Shown here piece by piece: positions 16,708 through 25,613 of a DNA stretch of 46,268 nucleotides. The stretch's first letter is position 1. Each line of letters begins with the position of its first letter. The notes below the pieces were generated by a model, which did not search any database, was not told the origin of the DNA, and worked only from the letters and a program-made list of their open reading frames with translations. Location: positions 1 through 46,268 of the forward strand of contig REEL01000122.1 of assembly GCA_007695095.1 (NCBI GenBank), in the 5' to 3' direction. This DNA comes from Chitinophagaceae bacterium (GTDB lineage Bacteria > Bacteroidota > Bacteroidia > Chitinophagales > REEL01). The position numbers and the translations under genes were made by a program.

Positions 16708-16717
16708 GTAAATTTAC
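16708..16717. promoter_or_regulatory. Palindromic -7-like element GTAAATTTAC between CPBP and dusB
   Basis: The 10-bp palindrome reads TAAATTTA on both strands, close to TAnnTTTG. On the plus strand a TTG (16683-16685) lies 23 nt upstream, so it can serve dusB, giving a very short leader to ATG 16736. On the minus strand the -33 element is not clear. The two genes start only 36 nt apart, so one element may serve both. Confidence 0.4.
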
Positions 16718-16735
16718 ACACAATTTCAGAATCTC

Positions 16736-17752
16736 ATGGTAAAGATTGGAAACTTAGCGTTTAAAAATTTCCCCTTATTACTTGCTCCGATGGAAGATGT
16801 AAGCGACCCTCCCTTTCGTGAACTATGCAAGCAACAAGGTGCAGACTTAATGTATACGGAATTCATTTCCAGTGAAGGTCTTATCCGTTATGCCGATAAG
16901 AGCATGCAAAAACTAGACATTTTTGACTATGAAAGACCTATTGGTATTCAGATTTTTGGAGCTGAACTGGACTCCATGCTCAGAGCTGTTGAAATCGTAG
17001 AAGAAGCCAATCCCGATATAATTGACATAAACTTTGGTTGTCCTGTAAAAAAAGTTGTCTGCAAAGCTGCCGGAGCAGGGATATTAAGAGATATACCCAA
17101 AATGGTTAAACTTACTGAGGAAATTGTTAAAAGAACAAATAAGCCTGTAACAGTCAAAACCCGGCTCGGCTGGGATGAAAACACTATGTTTATAGTAGAA
17201 GTAGCAGAAAGGTTGCAGGATGTGGGAATAAAAGCCATTTCTATACACGGTCGAACGAGGAAACAAATGTATAAGGGAGAAGCCGACTGGCGATTAATCG
17301 GGGAAGTGAAGAATAATCCCAGGATGACAATACCGGTTTTTGGAAATGGTGATGTAGACTCTCCCCAAAAAGCACTCGAAATGAAGAACCGTTTTGGGGT
17401 TGACGGTATTATGATAGGCCGGGCATCAATTGGTTATCCATGGATTTTCAGAGAAATAAAAGCTTTCTTACAAGACGGGACAATTCTGCCTCCTCCGGAA
17501 ATTAGTGAAAGAGTTTCGGCATGTCGTCAGCATTTAATGCGTTCTATTGAATGGAAAGGCGAAAAACTTGGTATCTTTGAAATGCGTAGACATTATACAA
17601 ACTATTTTAAAGGCTTTGAAGGCATTAAACCTTTTCGCCAAAAACTGGTAACATTTGAAAATAGTCAGGACATTATGGATACCTTGAATGAAATATTAGA
17701 AACTTACGGACAAATTGAAAACGTCTGCAAAAACGAAAAACAGGAACTATGA
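16736..17752 (+). CDS. dusB: tRNA-dihydrouridine synthase DusB
   Basis: A 338-aa FMN enzyme that reduces specific uridines in tRNA (position 17 for E. coli DusB). The N-terminal TIM barrel has LLLAPMEDVSDPPFRELC, GIQIFGAE and DINFGCPVKKVVCKAAGAGI with the catalytic acid Cys109. The FMN-phosphate-binding segment VFGNGDVDSPQKA and IMIGRASIGYPWIF follow, then a C-terminal helical domain with MRRHYTNYFKG. Its stop overlaps the next ATG (ATGA), so it is coupled to the LemA-like gene. No loss of key residues. Confidence 0.96.
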   Translation: MVKIGNLAFKNFPLLLAPMEDVSDPPFRELCKQQGADLMYTEFISSEGLIRYADKSMQKLDIFDYERPIGIQIFGAELDSMLRAVEIVEEANPDIIDINFGCPVKKVVCKAAGAGILRDIPKMVKLTEEIVKRTNKPVTVKTRLGWDENTMFIVEVAERLQDVGIKAISIHGRTRKQMYKGEADWRLIGEVKNNPRMTIPVFGNGDVDSPQKALEMKNRFGVDGIMIGRASIGYPWIFREIKAFLQDGTILPPPEISERVSACRQHLMRSIEWKGEKLGIFEMRRHYTNYFKGFEGIKPFRQKLVTFENSQDIMDTLNEILETYGQIENVCKNEKQEL

Positions 17753-18366
17753 TATTGTTAGTCGTGCTGTTTATATTTTTAGCTGTTGGTACAGCCTTAT
17801 ATTCTTATCTTAAAAACAAAAAGAAAAGGGTAGAAGAGACCTTTTTAAAGGTATTGCCTGTATTGCATAAAAAAAATCATCTTTTCACCTCTTTGGAAAC
17901 CGCAATTGAGCCATACATGAATGATGAAAGCAAAATTTTACATTCGGTAATTGAAATGGAAAACGAAATCGAAAGAAAAACCACTCTGAATGATTTAATT
18001 TCTGAAGAAGCAAGGGAATATTTGAAAAAAGATACCGACAAAAATAACAAAGCCTCATTATCCCTTAATGAAATGATTTTACTGGAAAATGACCTGATTG
18101 AATATATCGGCAGAATTTTTGAAATGGCTGAAGGGGATGTAAATATTCATAGCAATACAAATTTTAGCAGTCTGGAAGAAGAATGGATTCTCTTTTCTGC
18201 AGAATTGGAGGAAGTAAAAATAGCATTTAATAAAGTAGCCACGGATTACAATGAATCTGTAAAGGCTTTTCCTACGTCACTAATAGCAAAGACATTTCGT
18301 TTTAAGCCGGTAATTACCTTAACGGGTTCAAGTTGGTATGACAGATATTTGGAACAAAAAAAATAA
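17749..18366 (+). CDS. LemA-family-like membrane protein
   Basis: 205 aa. One N-terminal membrane helix (ILLVVLFIFLAVGTALYSYL) followed by a helical bundle. The C-terminus IAFNKVATDYNESVKAFPTS then LIAKTFRFKPV matches the conserved end of LemA proteins (aR..YN..V..yN..i..fP...iA..fgF). The middle is more divergent and longer than the typical form, so I call it LemA-like. It is coupled to dusB by a 4-nt overlap and followed by the zinc-peptidase gene. LemA neighbours are often membrane peptidases, which fits. Confidence 0.7.
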   Translation: MILLVVLFIFLAVGTALYSYLKNKKKRVEETFLKVLPVLHKKNHLFTSLETAIEPYMNDESKILHSVIEMENEIERKTTLNDLISEEAREYLKKDTDKNNKASLSLNEMILLENDLIEYIGRIFEMAEGDVNIHSNTNFSSLEEEWILFSAELEEVKIAFNKVATDYNESVKAFPTSLIAKTFRFKPVITLTGSSWYDRYLEQKK

Positions 18367-18495
18367 TTTTAGCATTATCATGAAATAAATTAGACACTAT
18401 TTTCGATTTAAGGAAAGTGTCTGCCAAATTTACAGCTTATCTTAGTTGGCATATAAATTGATAAATCATTTAAAAAAACAAGTAAATAAACAAGT

Positions 18496-19170
18496 ATGGA
18501 ATTTTTAATTTTAATTCTTTTAATTATGGGAGCCAGCTGGTATGTCGGCAATAAGCTCCAGAGAAAATTTGACCAGTATTCTAAAGTTCCTCTTCAATCC
18601 GGTCTGAGTGGAAAGGAAATAGCTAAAAAAATGCTGAACGAAAGCGGTATATATGATGTAGAAATTATCTCAGTACAAGGCCGTCTGACGGATCATTATA
18701 ACCCTTTAAACAAAACGGTTAACCTAAGTCCTGATGTATACAACGGGCGCTCGGTTGCTGCAGCTGCAGTTGCAGCACATGAATGTGGTCACGCCATACA
18801 GCATGCTACTGCTTACAGTTTTTTAAAAATGCGCTCGGCCCTCGTTCCGGTAGTAAGCTTTGCCTCTAAATATATTCCATGGTTACTCATCGGAGGAATC
18901 TTATTATTGCAAACATTCCCTTATTTACTACTCTTTGGAATCTTTTTATTTGCAACTACAACACTTTTTAGTTTTGTAACACTTCCTGTAGAGATAGATG
19001 CCAGCAAAAGAGCTTTAAATTGGCTGAACAGTACAAAAATTACTCACGGCGAAGAACATGTGATGGCTAAAGATGCCCTAAAATGGGCAGCTAAAACTTA
19101 TGTAGTAGCAGCATTAGCTTCTTTAGCAACCTTACTTTATTATGTAATGATTTACATGTCCAGAAGGTAG
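18496..19170 (+). CDS. YugP-type neutral zinc metallopeptidase
   Basis: A 224-aa membrane protein of the putative zinc-peptidase family typified by YugP. The zinc-binding motif HECGH is at residues 95-99 (VAAHECGHAIQH), and SGLSGKEIAKKML and VNLSPDVYNGRS before it are typical. Helices lie at the N-terminus (1-18) and near 127-165 and 205-220. The third ligand is probably in the VEIDASKRALNWL segment. The substrate is unknown. A strong terminator follows 22 nt after the stop. Confidence 0.9.
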   Translation: MEFLILILLIMGASWYVGNKLQRKFDQYSKVPLQSGLSGKEIAKKMLNESGIYDVEIISVQGRLTDHYNPLNKTVNLSPDVYNGRSVAAAAVAAHECGHAIQHATAYSFLKMRSALVPVVSFASKYIPWLLIGGILLLQTFPYLLLFGIFLFATTTLFSFVTLPVEIDASKRALNWLNSTKITHGEEHVMAKDALKWAAKTYVVAALASLATLLYYVMIYMSRR

Positions 19171-19192
19171 AAAAAATCAAATAATTATAACT

Positions 19193-19229
19193 AAAAAAAA
19201 CGCGCTCTTTACAAAGGGTGCGTTTTTTT
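19193..19229 (+). terminator. Rho-independent terminator after the zinc-peptidase gene
   Basis: An A-tract, the stem AACGC.C.CTTT / AAG.G.GCGTT around ACA, and a T7 tract. The A and T tracts would also pair, so it could stop transcription from either side, but no gene converges here. It separates this operon from rplM. Confidence 0.85.
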
Positions 19230-19294
19230 ATGTCAATATTTAAACTGATTATCAGTCCATTGTGAGCAAATGAAAAATATTTTTAGAAAGTCTG

Positions 19295-19325
19295 TTGTTT
19301 ATGCAAAAATTAAATCTTAACTTTG
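19295..19325 (+). promoter_or_regulatory. Promoter of the rplM ribosomal-protein operon
   Basis: TTG (19295-19297), 20 nt, then TAACTTTG (19318-19325), an exact match to the Bacteroidota TTG-N17-23-TAnnTTTG consensus, followed by cc. The leader to the GTG start is about 25 nt, with no room for a large regulatory RNA. Confidence 0.75.
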
Positions 19326-19356
19326 CCAACCATTTTACAAAGTAAAAGTATTAATC

Positions 19357-19800
19357 GTGAATAAACTTACATACAAAACTGTATCTGCAAAACCTCAGGA
19401 GGTTAAGAGAAACTGGCATATTATTGATGCTGAAAATCAAATTGTAGGCAGAATTAGTAGCAGAATTGCAACAGTTTTAAGAGGAAAGCATAAAGCTTCT
19501 TACACTCCACATGTTGACTGTGGTGACTTTGTTATTGTAATCAATGCTGCAAAAGTTCGCTTTACCGGCAACAAAATGCAGCAGAAAACATATATCCGCC
19601 ATACCGGTTACCCGGGTGGACAGCGTTTTGCAACAGCTAAGCTTTTGTTGGAAAAAAAGCCAAATGCCGTTCTTGAAAACGCTATCAAAGGGATGCTGCC
19701 TAAAAATCGTTTAGGAAGAGCTATGTTTAAAAAACTATTTTTATATGAAGGAGATCAGCATCCTCATACAGCTCAAAAACCACAAACTTTAAAATTCTAA
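19357..19800 (+). CDS. rplM: 50S ribosomal protein L13
   Basis: A 147-aa L13. Typical segments are [50 protein letters not shown] and [18 protein letters not shown]. The start is GTG (19357), fixed by the family N-terminus ([11 protein letters not shown]) and by the promoter 32 nt upstream. It is followed by rpsI with a 4-nt gap, the standard pair. Confidence 0.98.
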   Translation: MNKLTYKTVSAKPQEVKRNWHIIDAENQIVGRISSRIATVLRGKHKASYTPHVDCGDFVIVINAAKVRFTGNKMQQKTYIRHTGYPGGQRFATAKLLLEKKPNAVLENAIKGMLPKNRLGRAMFKKLFLYEGDQHPHTAQKPQTLKF

Positions 19801-19804
19801 TTGA

Positions 19805-20191
19805 ATGGATGTTATAAATACATTAGGAAGAAGAAAAACTTCCGTAGCAAGAGTTTACCTGAAAAAAGGTAGCGGTAAGATTTTAGTAAACGGCAAAGAT
19901 TACAAAGTTTATATACCTGTACCTCACCTTCAGGATAAACTGATGAAACCATTAGTCCTAACTGAATTAACCAATGAGTTTGACATCAAAATAAATGCTC
20001 ATGGCGGTGGAATTAAAGGTCAGGCTGAAGCCATAACACTTGGTATTGCAAGAGCTCTTGTAAAATTAAATGAAGACCTTAAGCCGATTTTGAAAAAAGA
20101 AAAACTTCTTACACGTGATCCCAGAATGGTTGAGCGTAAGAAGCCGGGTCTTAGAAAAGCACGTAAGAGAGATCAATTTAGTAAACGTTAA
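19805..20191 (+). CDS. rpsI: 30S ribosomal protein S9
   Basis: A 128-aa S9, starting [19 protein letters not shown] and ending in the conserved basic tail [14 protein letters not shown], whose Arg reaches the P-site tRNA. The segments [19 protein letters not shown] and [16 protein letters not shown] are normal. It is 13 nt upstream of rpsB. Confidence 0.98.
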   Translation: MDVINTLGRRKTSVARVYLKKGSGKILVNGKDYKVYIPVPHLQDKLMKPLVLTELTNEFDIKINAHGGGIKGQAEAITLGIARALVKLNEDLKPILKKEKLLTRDPRMVERKKPGLRKARKRDQFSKR

Positions 20192-20204
20192 GCAAAACAT
20201 TCCA

Positions 20205-21068
20205 ATGAGAGAACTCACACAAAAGGAATTACTTGAAGCAGGTGTACACTTTGGTCACCTGAAAAGAAAATGGAACCCTAAAATGTTACCCTACATTTTT
20301 ATGGAGAAAAAAGGTATCCATATTATTGACTTGAATAAAACCAACGATAAGTTGCAGGAAGCTGCCAATGCAATCAAAAACATTGCGCAATCAGGCAGAA
20401 AAATACTTTTCGTTGCTACTAAAAAGCAAGCTCAGGAAATTGTAGAAGAATGTGCAAAAAAAGTAAATATGCCATTTGTCACTGAACGTTGGTTAGGTGG
20501 TATGCTTACGAACTATTCTACAATCAGAAAGTCAATCAAAAAAATGCAGGCAATTGACAAATTGCTGAATGACCCGACTGCTGAGAATATTACAAAAAAG
20601 GAAAGATTAGTTCTTTCAAGAGAAAAAGATAAATTAGAAAGAGTTCTGGGAGGAATTGCAAATCTTGTGAGAATCCCAACAGCTATATTTGTAGTAGATA
20701 TCAGCACTGAGCATATTGCAATTTCAGAGTCTAAAAAACTTAACCTGACCACTTTTGCTATGGTTGATACCAACTCTGACCCTTCTTTGGTTGATTACCC
20801 TATTCCAGCAAATGATGATTCTACCAAATCTATCAAGCTTATCACACACTACATTACAGATGCTATACTAGAAGGTCTTAAAGAGCGTGAAGCGGATAAA
20901 AATGCAGCGGCTGCTGAAGAAGAAGCTGCTGAGGAAGAAGAAAGACAAGCTGCGGCAGCTGTGGATGAGGATGATACCGAAGAAAGCGGAGATGGCGAAA
21001 CACCTGCTAAAGCCGGTTTAAGAAAAAGACGTCGTACCGGTAAAGAAGGTACATCAGAAAAAAAATAA
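20205..21068 (+). CDS. rpsB: 30S ribosomal protein S2, with a charged C-terminal extension
   Basis: 287 aa from ATG 20205, chosen because MRELTQKELLEAGVHFGHLK is the family N-terminus; earlier codons in frame lie inside rpsI. The S2 core has KRKWNPKMLPYIF, ILFVATKKQAQEIVEE, ERWLGGMLTNYSTIRKSI, and AMVDTNSDPSLVDYPIPAND. The core ends near residue 225. The last 60 or so residues are an Ala/Glu/Asp-rich acidic run followed by a basic tail (GLRKRRRTGKEGTSEKK). That makes the protein longer than the usual 230-260 residues. The tail is likely disordered. Confidence 0.97.
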   Translation: MRELTQKELLEAGVHFGHLKRKWNPKMLPYIFMEKKGIHIIDLNKTNDKLQEAANAIKNIAQSGRKILFVATKKQAQEIVEECAKKVNMPFVTERWLGGMLTNYSTIRKSIKKMQAIDKLLNDPTAENITKKERLVLSREKDKLERVLGGIANLVRIPTAIFVVDISTEHIAISESKKLNLTTFAMVDTNSDPSLVDYPIPANDDSTKSIKLITHYITDAILEGLKEREADKNAAAAEEEAAEEEERQAAAAVDEDDTEESGDGETPAKAGLRKRRRTGKEGTSEKK

Positions 21069-21096
21069 TTTTTTAAATAAAAGCTAAAATTAAGAA

Positions 21097-21921
21097 ATGC
21101 AAATTTCAGCAACAGAAGTAAACGAGCTAAGAAAACAAACCGGTGCAGGACTGATGGATTGCAAAAAAGCGCTTACAGAGTCCGGTGGTGATTTTGATAA
21201 AGCAATTGACTTTTTAAGAAAAAAAGGGCAAAAAGTTTCTGCCCTTAGAGCAGGCAAAGATGCCAATGAAGGAGTATCTATTGCTTTAACAAATGCCGAC
21301 AAAACCAAAGGCGTTGTTATTAAATTAAAGTGTGAAACTGATTTTGTAGCTAAAAATGAGGACTTTGTTAAGTCTGCCCAGGCTTTTGCTAAAGTTGCTT
21401 TAGATGCTAATGCAAAGAGCCTTGATGATTTATTGAAAATCAGTATGGATGGCACTACCGTTAAAGAAAAAGTTGACGAATTGGTAGGAACAATAAACGA
21501 AAGAATTGAACTTTCAGATTATCATATCATGGAATCAGAAGGATTGGTAGAATATATACATGCCAATAACAAAATAGCTGTTTTAGTAGCTTTAAATGTT
21601 AAAGTAAACGATGCAATTTCAGAAGCAGGTAAAGATGTGGCTATGCAAATTGCAGCTATGAATCCTGTAGCAGTCGATAAAAACGGTGTAGATGCTTCTA
21701 TCGTTGAAAGAGAACTTGAAGTTGGACGTGAGCAAGCCAAAGCTGAAGGAAAACCGGATAATATCATTGATAAAATTGCTACCGGCAAACTTGAAAAGTT
21801 TTACAAGGAAAACACCTTGCTCAATCAGCCTTTTGTAAAAGACGGAAATTTAACTGTTGGTAAATTCTTACAAACGGTAGATAAAAATCTTACGGTAAAA
21901 GAATTTAAAAGAATTTCATAA
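21097..21921 (+). CDS. tsf: Elongation factor Ts
   Basis: A 274-aa EF-Ts, the guanine-nucleotide exchange factor of EF-Tu. The N-terminal UBA-like domain is complete (VNELRKQTGAGLMDCKKALT, GGDFDKAIDFLRKKG). The EF-Tu-contact motif is CETDFVAKNEDF, and the DVAMQIAAMNPVAVDKNGV core and the C-terminal NQPFVKDGNLTVGKFLQ are normal. It directly follows rpsB and is closed by a strong terminator. Confidence 0.98.
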   Translation: MQISATEVNELRKQTGAGLMDCKKALTESGGDFDKAIDFLRKKGQKVSALRAGKDANEGVSIALTNADKTKGVVIKLKCETDFVAKNEDFVKSAQAFAKVALDANAKSLDDLLKISMDGTTVKEKVDELVGTINERIELSDYHIMESEGLVEYIHANNKIAVLVALNVKVNDAISEAGKDVAMQIAAMNPVAVDKNGVDASIVERELEVGREQAKAEGKPDNIIDKIATGKLEKFYKENTLLNQPFVKDGNLTVGKFLQTVDKNLTVKEFKRIS

Positions 21922-21924
21922 TTT

Positions 21925-21960
21925 AAAAAAAAGAGAGAATATTTATTCTCTCTTTTTTTT
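21925..21960 (+). terminator. Strong rho-independent terminator after tsf
   Basis: The stem AGAGAGAAT / ATTCTCTCT has a 4-nt loop (ATTT), flanked by an A7 tract and a T7-8 tract that extend the stem. It ends the rplM-rpsI-rpsB-tsf transcript, so pyrH should have its own promoter. Confidence 0.9.
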
Positions 21961-22033
21961 TATCTTTTTTATAGCAAAAACAGTTTTAAATACATTTAAT
22001 TTAATCGTCCCTATTATACACAAACCTTTGTAA

Positions 22034-22741
22034 ATGAAATATAAAAAAGTATTACTTAAGCTAAGCGGTGAAGCATTAATGGGCTCAAAAGGCTTTGGAA
22101 TAGACCCTTTAGTGATAACGCAATATGCACAAGAAATCAAGTCTGTAATTAATGAAAAAGTTGAAATAGCTGTCGTAATTGGCGGAGGAAATATTTTCAG
22201 GGGATTGCAGGCTGAAGAAAACGGAATTGACCGTGTACAGGGAGATTATATGGGAATGCTTGCTACCATTATCAATGGGATGGCATTACAAAGCGGACTG
22301 GAAAAAGAAGGTTTGTATACCCGCTTAATGTCGGCCATTAAAATGGAAGAAATCTGTGAGCCGTATATTAGGAGAAGGGCTGTCAGACATCTTGAAAAAA
22401 ACAGAGTAGTTATTTTTGGTGCAGGTACCGGAAACCCTTACTTCACAACAGACACCGCCGCCGTTTTGAGAGCTATTGAAATCAATGCTGATATTATACT
22501 GAAAGGTACGCGTGTAAATGGAATCTATGATAAAGATCCGGAAAAATTTGATGATGCTGTTAAATACAATAACATCACCTTCAATGAGGTTTATTCTAAA
22601 AAATTAAACATCATGGATATGACTGCGTTTACTTTGTGCAGAGAAAATCATTTACCTATTATGGTTTTTAACATGAATGAAAAAGGAAACTTAAAAAGAA
22701 TTTTATCAGGTGAGGCTATAGGTACACTTGTTGAAGATTAA
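22034..22741 (+). CDS. pyrH: Uridylate kinase (UMP kinase)
   Basis: A 235-aa hexameric UMP kinase of pyrimidine synthesis. Motifs are [56 protein letters not shown] and [17 protein letters not shown] -7-like AACCTTTG (22023-22030) ends 3 nt before the ATG, so if it is used the message is almost leaderless. The order tsf-pyrH-frr is widespread in bacteria. Confidence 0.98.
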   Translation: MKYKKVLLKLSGEALMGSKGFGIDPLVITQYAQEIKSVINEKVEIAVVIGGGNIFRGLQAEENGIDRVQGDYMGMLATIINGMALQSGLEKEGLYTRLMSAIKMEEICEPYIRRRAVRHLEKNRVVIFGAGTGNPYFTTDTAAVLRAIEINADIILKGTRVNGIYDKDPEKFDDAVKYNNITFNEVYSKKLNIMDMTAFTLCRENHLPIMVFNMNEKGNLKRILSGEAIGTLVED

Positions 22742-22776
22742 AATTTGTGTAAATTTGTCTTATAAAAATCAAAACA

Positions 22777-23337
22777 ATGGAAGAGTTAGAGCTTAAAATA
22801 GAAGAGGCAAAAGAATCAATGCAAACAGCTATTGATCACCTGGAAAACGAACTTTTAAAAATAAGAGCCGGAAAAGCTTCTGCAGGAATGCTGGAAGGTA
22901 TTTTTGTAGATTACTACGGAGTAAACACTCCTTTAAATCAAGTAGCGAACATCAGCACTCCGGATGCAAAGACCATAATTATTCAACCCTGGGAAAAAAA
23001 CATGTTAGCTCCTATAGAAAAATCTATTCAAAAGGAAAACCTTGGACTAAACCCTATGAATGATGGAGATATCATCCGTATTTCAATTCCCCCTTTGACA
23101 GAAGAAAGACGTAAAGAGATAGTAAAGCGGGTGAAAATATTAGGTGAAAATGCGAAAGTTAGCATAAGAAACAGCCGCAGAGACATAAATGATGAAGTTA
23201 AAAAAGCAGTAAAAGACGGTTTAGCTGAAGATATAGCTAAATCAACCGAAACAGAAGTGCAAACTTTAACTGATGAGTTTACTAAAAAAGTAGACAATCA
23301 CATTACTTCAAAAGAAAACGAACTTCTAACCATTTAG
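22777..23337 (+). CDS. frr: Ribosome recycling factor
   Basis: A 186-aa tRNA-shaped protein that splits post-termination ribosomes together with EF-G. Typical segments are ELLKIRAGKASAGMLEGIFV, YYGVNTPLNQVANISTPDA, GLNPMNDGDIIRISIPPLTE, ERRKEIVKRVK and SIRNSRRDINDEVKKA. It follows pyrH by 35 nt and converges on the DUF4286 gene with an 11-nt gap, with no clear terminator between. Confidence 0.98.
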   Translation: MEELELKIEEAKESMQTAIDHLENELLKIRAGKASAGMLEGIFVDYYGVNTPLNQVANISTPDAKTIIIQPWEKNMLAPIEKSIQKENLGLNPMNDGDIIRISIPPLTEERRKEIVKRVKILGENAKVSIRNSRRDINDEVKKAVKDGLAEDIAKSTETEVQTLTDEFTKKVDNHITSKENELLTI

Positions 23338-23348
23338 ATTTAGTTTCT

Positions 23349-23663
23349 TCAAACTTCATCAAGCTCTTCCAATACGGTTCTGAAAGCGACAAACTTATCT
23401 TTATACTTTGAAGCATGTTCTTCCTGTAGTTTTGCAGCAAACTTACTTTGATAGATATGCAGGTCTTTCATTTCTTTAAAGAAATATTGTACCGCATAAG
23501 AAACACCCTCATTATCAGGTGAAGGCATAATTAACTTACAAAGTTTAAATCCCTGAAAACATTCAGTATTCATCACATCAGGAATGTGCTTTTTTTGCAT
23601 CCAGGTCAACCATTCTTCTGTAATATCATGGTCGACTTTTATCGTAACGTTATATACAAACAT
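23349..23663 (-). CDS. DUF4286-family protein
   Basis: A 104-aa dimeric alpha/beta-barrel-like small protein. The N-terminus FVYNVTIKVDHDITEEWLTW then MQKKHIPDVMNTECFQGFKL, and VQYFFKEMKDLHIYQ, are typical of DUF4286, which is largely restricted to Bacteroidota. The function is unknown; no catalytic residues are evident. It follows the large TPR gene with an 11-nt gap on the minus strand and probably shares its message. Confidence 0.85.
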   Translation of the reverse strand: MFVYNVTIKVDHDITEEWLTWMQKKHIPDVMNTECFQGFKLCKLIMPSPDNEGVSYAVQYFFKEMKDLHIYQSKFAAKLQEEHASKYKDKFVAFRTVLEELDEV

Positions 23664-23674
23664 AATAGGTATTG

Positions 23675-25492
23675 CTAATTAAAGTCGCCCCTTAAACTAC
23701 GAAAACGTTTTCGGGCTTCTACTACATAAATGCTGCCATAGTGATTTATAATTAACTCTTCATACCACTCCAGGGCTTTTTCTCTGTTTTTAGCATAATT
23801 TTCAGCCACGTAACCGAGTTGAAAGAGCGCTTTATCAACTTTCACAAACTCAGGATAATTCATCACCACATATTCTAACTGCTGCATAGCATTGTCGTAT
23901 TCTCTCTGTGATATTTTAATATCCGCAATCTTTAAGGCAATATCCGGAGCAAGCGAGTGATTCGGAAAAACTTCATTTATTAAGTTTAATTGGGCAATAG
24001 ATTCCTCATTTCTATTCTGCAAATGAAGTAATTCTGCTTCTGCATACATGCGAATAGGTGTATCAGTCGTATCTAAGGCTAAATGATCTCTTATAAAGAC
24101 ATACAATTCAATAGCATCATTCGAAATAAAGTTTGAAGTAGCCGATTTGAGCACTTTCAGTTGTGTTTGAGCCCATTCAAAATCCCCCCGAAAATAAGAC
24201 AATTTTGCATTTTTAAAGCGTGCTTCTTCAATCATTGGATTGTTGCGCATCGTCTTTTCAACCTGAGAATATAATAGCGAAGCATCCCATACATTTCCCC
24301 TCATTACATAATAATCTCCCAACTGCAATTTTATGCTGGCTTCAGTCTGCTGGTCAATTCCGGGAAGCTTCTTAACTTCCTCAAGCATGTTTACAGCCCT
24401 GTCTAAATCGTATAAATATTTGGCGTGTATTTCTGAACGCTCTAAAACTGTAGAAATCGTATTACGGTTAGTTCCAAAAGTCTGTAAATATTCAGCATAA
24501 GCTTCATCCAGCTTTTCCACATCCTCAGAAGTGTAATCTAAACTGCTAATCAATTTATCCTTCATAGCAGACAAAAGCCCCATGCGGGCACTCCGATAAT
24601 GTCTGAAATCACGCCCTTTATCAATTACGTATTGAAATGCTTCAATAGCTGTTTCATAGTGTTCTTCGGCAGATGCTGCCTGAGCTAATTCCAATACTCT
24701 TTTCCCGTCTTCATTCAATCTTCTGTCTATAGCCCTTACCTGCCTGAAAGCTGCACTAAAATCCTTGTTTTGAATTAATAGCCAAACAAGCATATCTGAA
24801 AAGACTAACTGCTGGGGGTGCTGTTGAATTTTACCAAAAAGTTGCTGACGTAGCTCCCTGGATAAGTTTTCTTCTTCAAGTCTGAACTGTAAGGTGTTTT
24901 TTAACTGCTGTATCTGATTGGGATTATGGCGTAAGTGCTCTAAGTAAAAACTGATTGATTTGGAAAAATTATCTTTTCTTAAATATATACCGGCTATCTC
25001 AAAGTTAAATCGTTTATCATCATTTAATAGTTCTTTACCTTTTATATAGGTTTCAGCAGCATAGGAATACTCCCTTATACCATTAAATGAATTTGCCAGA
25101 CTTCTGATTTGTCTCTCATCCGCTGTTAATGCATTCAACGCTCTGTCAAACTGACTTTTTGCCTTATCAGACTGCCCGCTTTGAATATATACATACCCTA
25201 AATCGACTATAAAATTTAATTCGTTTCTATTTCTGCGAATATTTCTTTGAGTAAGCTTTTCCGCTTTTTCATAATCCTTAAGAAGTATGTAAGAGTTAAA
25301 TAAATAGCGGTATAAAAAATTAGAGCCGGGCTCTTTATCATATAAGCGCTCAAAAATTTCAGCTGCTCGCTCATAGTCTTCATTTTGATAATACTGAAGA
25401 GCCAAAGACCTTTCCTGATCCTGAGCTATTACAGGACTAATCATCATTATAGTGAAGAAAATTAAAAATATAAACTTAAATGCTTTTTTCAT
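23675..25492 (-). CDS. Secreted tetratricopeptide-repeat protein
   Basis: 605 aa from ATG 25492, which begins a clear Sec signal peptide (MKKAFKFIFLIFFTIMM, cleaved after ISPVIA). An in-frame TTG eight codons earlier is unlikely. The mature protein is almost all helical TPR units: ALQYYQNEDYERAAEIFERL, YLFNSYILLKDYEKAEKLTQ, DLGYVYIQSGQSDKAKSQFD, and more up to the C-terminus (YEELIINHYGSIYVVEARKR). It should act as a periplasmic scaffold or outer-membrane-assembly partner. The last repeats recall YbgF/BamD-type TPRs, but no lipobox is present, so I give no more specific role. Confidence 0.85.
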   Translation of the reverse strand: MKKAFKFIFLIFFTIMMISPVIAQDQERSLALQYYQNEDYERAAEIFERLYDKEPGSNFLYRYLFNSYILLKDYEKAEKLTQRNIRRNRNELNFIVDLGYVYIQSGQSDKAKSQFDRALNALTADERQIRSLANSFNGIREYSYAAETYIKGKELLNDDKRFNFEIAGIYLRKDNFSKSISFYLEHLRHNPNQIQQLKNTLQFRLEEENLSRELRQQLFGKIQQHPQQLVFSDMLVWLLIQNKDFSAAFRQVRAIDRRLNEDGKRVLELAQAASAEEHYETAIEAFQYVIDKGRDFRHYRSARMGLLSAMKDKLISSLDYTSEDVEKLDEAYAEYLQTFGTNRNTISTVLERSEIHAKYLYDLDRAVNMLEEVKKLPGIDQQTEASIKLQLGDYYVMRGNVWDASLLYSQVEKTMRNNPMIEEARFKNAKLSYFRGDFEWAQTQLKVLKSATSNFISNDAIELYVFIRDHLALDTTDTPIRMYAEAELLHLQNRNEESIAQLNLINEVFPNHSLAPDIALKIADIKISQREYDNAMQQLEYVVMNYPEFVKVDKALFQLGYVAENYAKNREKALEWYEELIINHYGSIYVVEARKRFRSLRGDFN

Positions 25493-25613
25493 GTGTTGCT
25501 TTTCGCGGATGTCCAAAAAAAATCAATCGGGTGTTTTAAAACACACTATAATCAAACGTCAATATATAAAGATTAGTTTTTAAAACCTAAAAAGGATTCC
25601 GGCTATTTAATTA

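Noticed and set aside
19230-19356. Ribosomal-protein leader or riboswitch before rplM
   Set aside because: The consensus promoter at 19295-19325 leaves only about 25 nt of leader; no conserved structure seen.
21090-21455. 121-codon frame antisense to tsf
   Set aside because: Low-complexity shadow of the EF-Ts gene.
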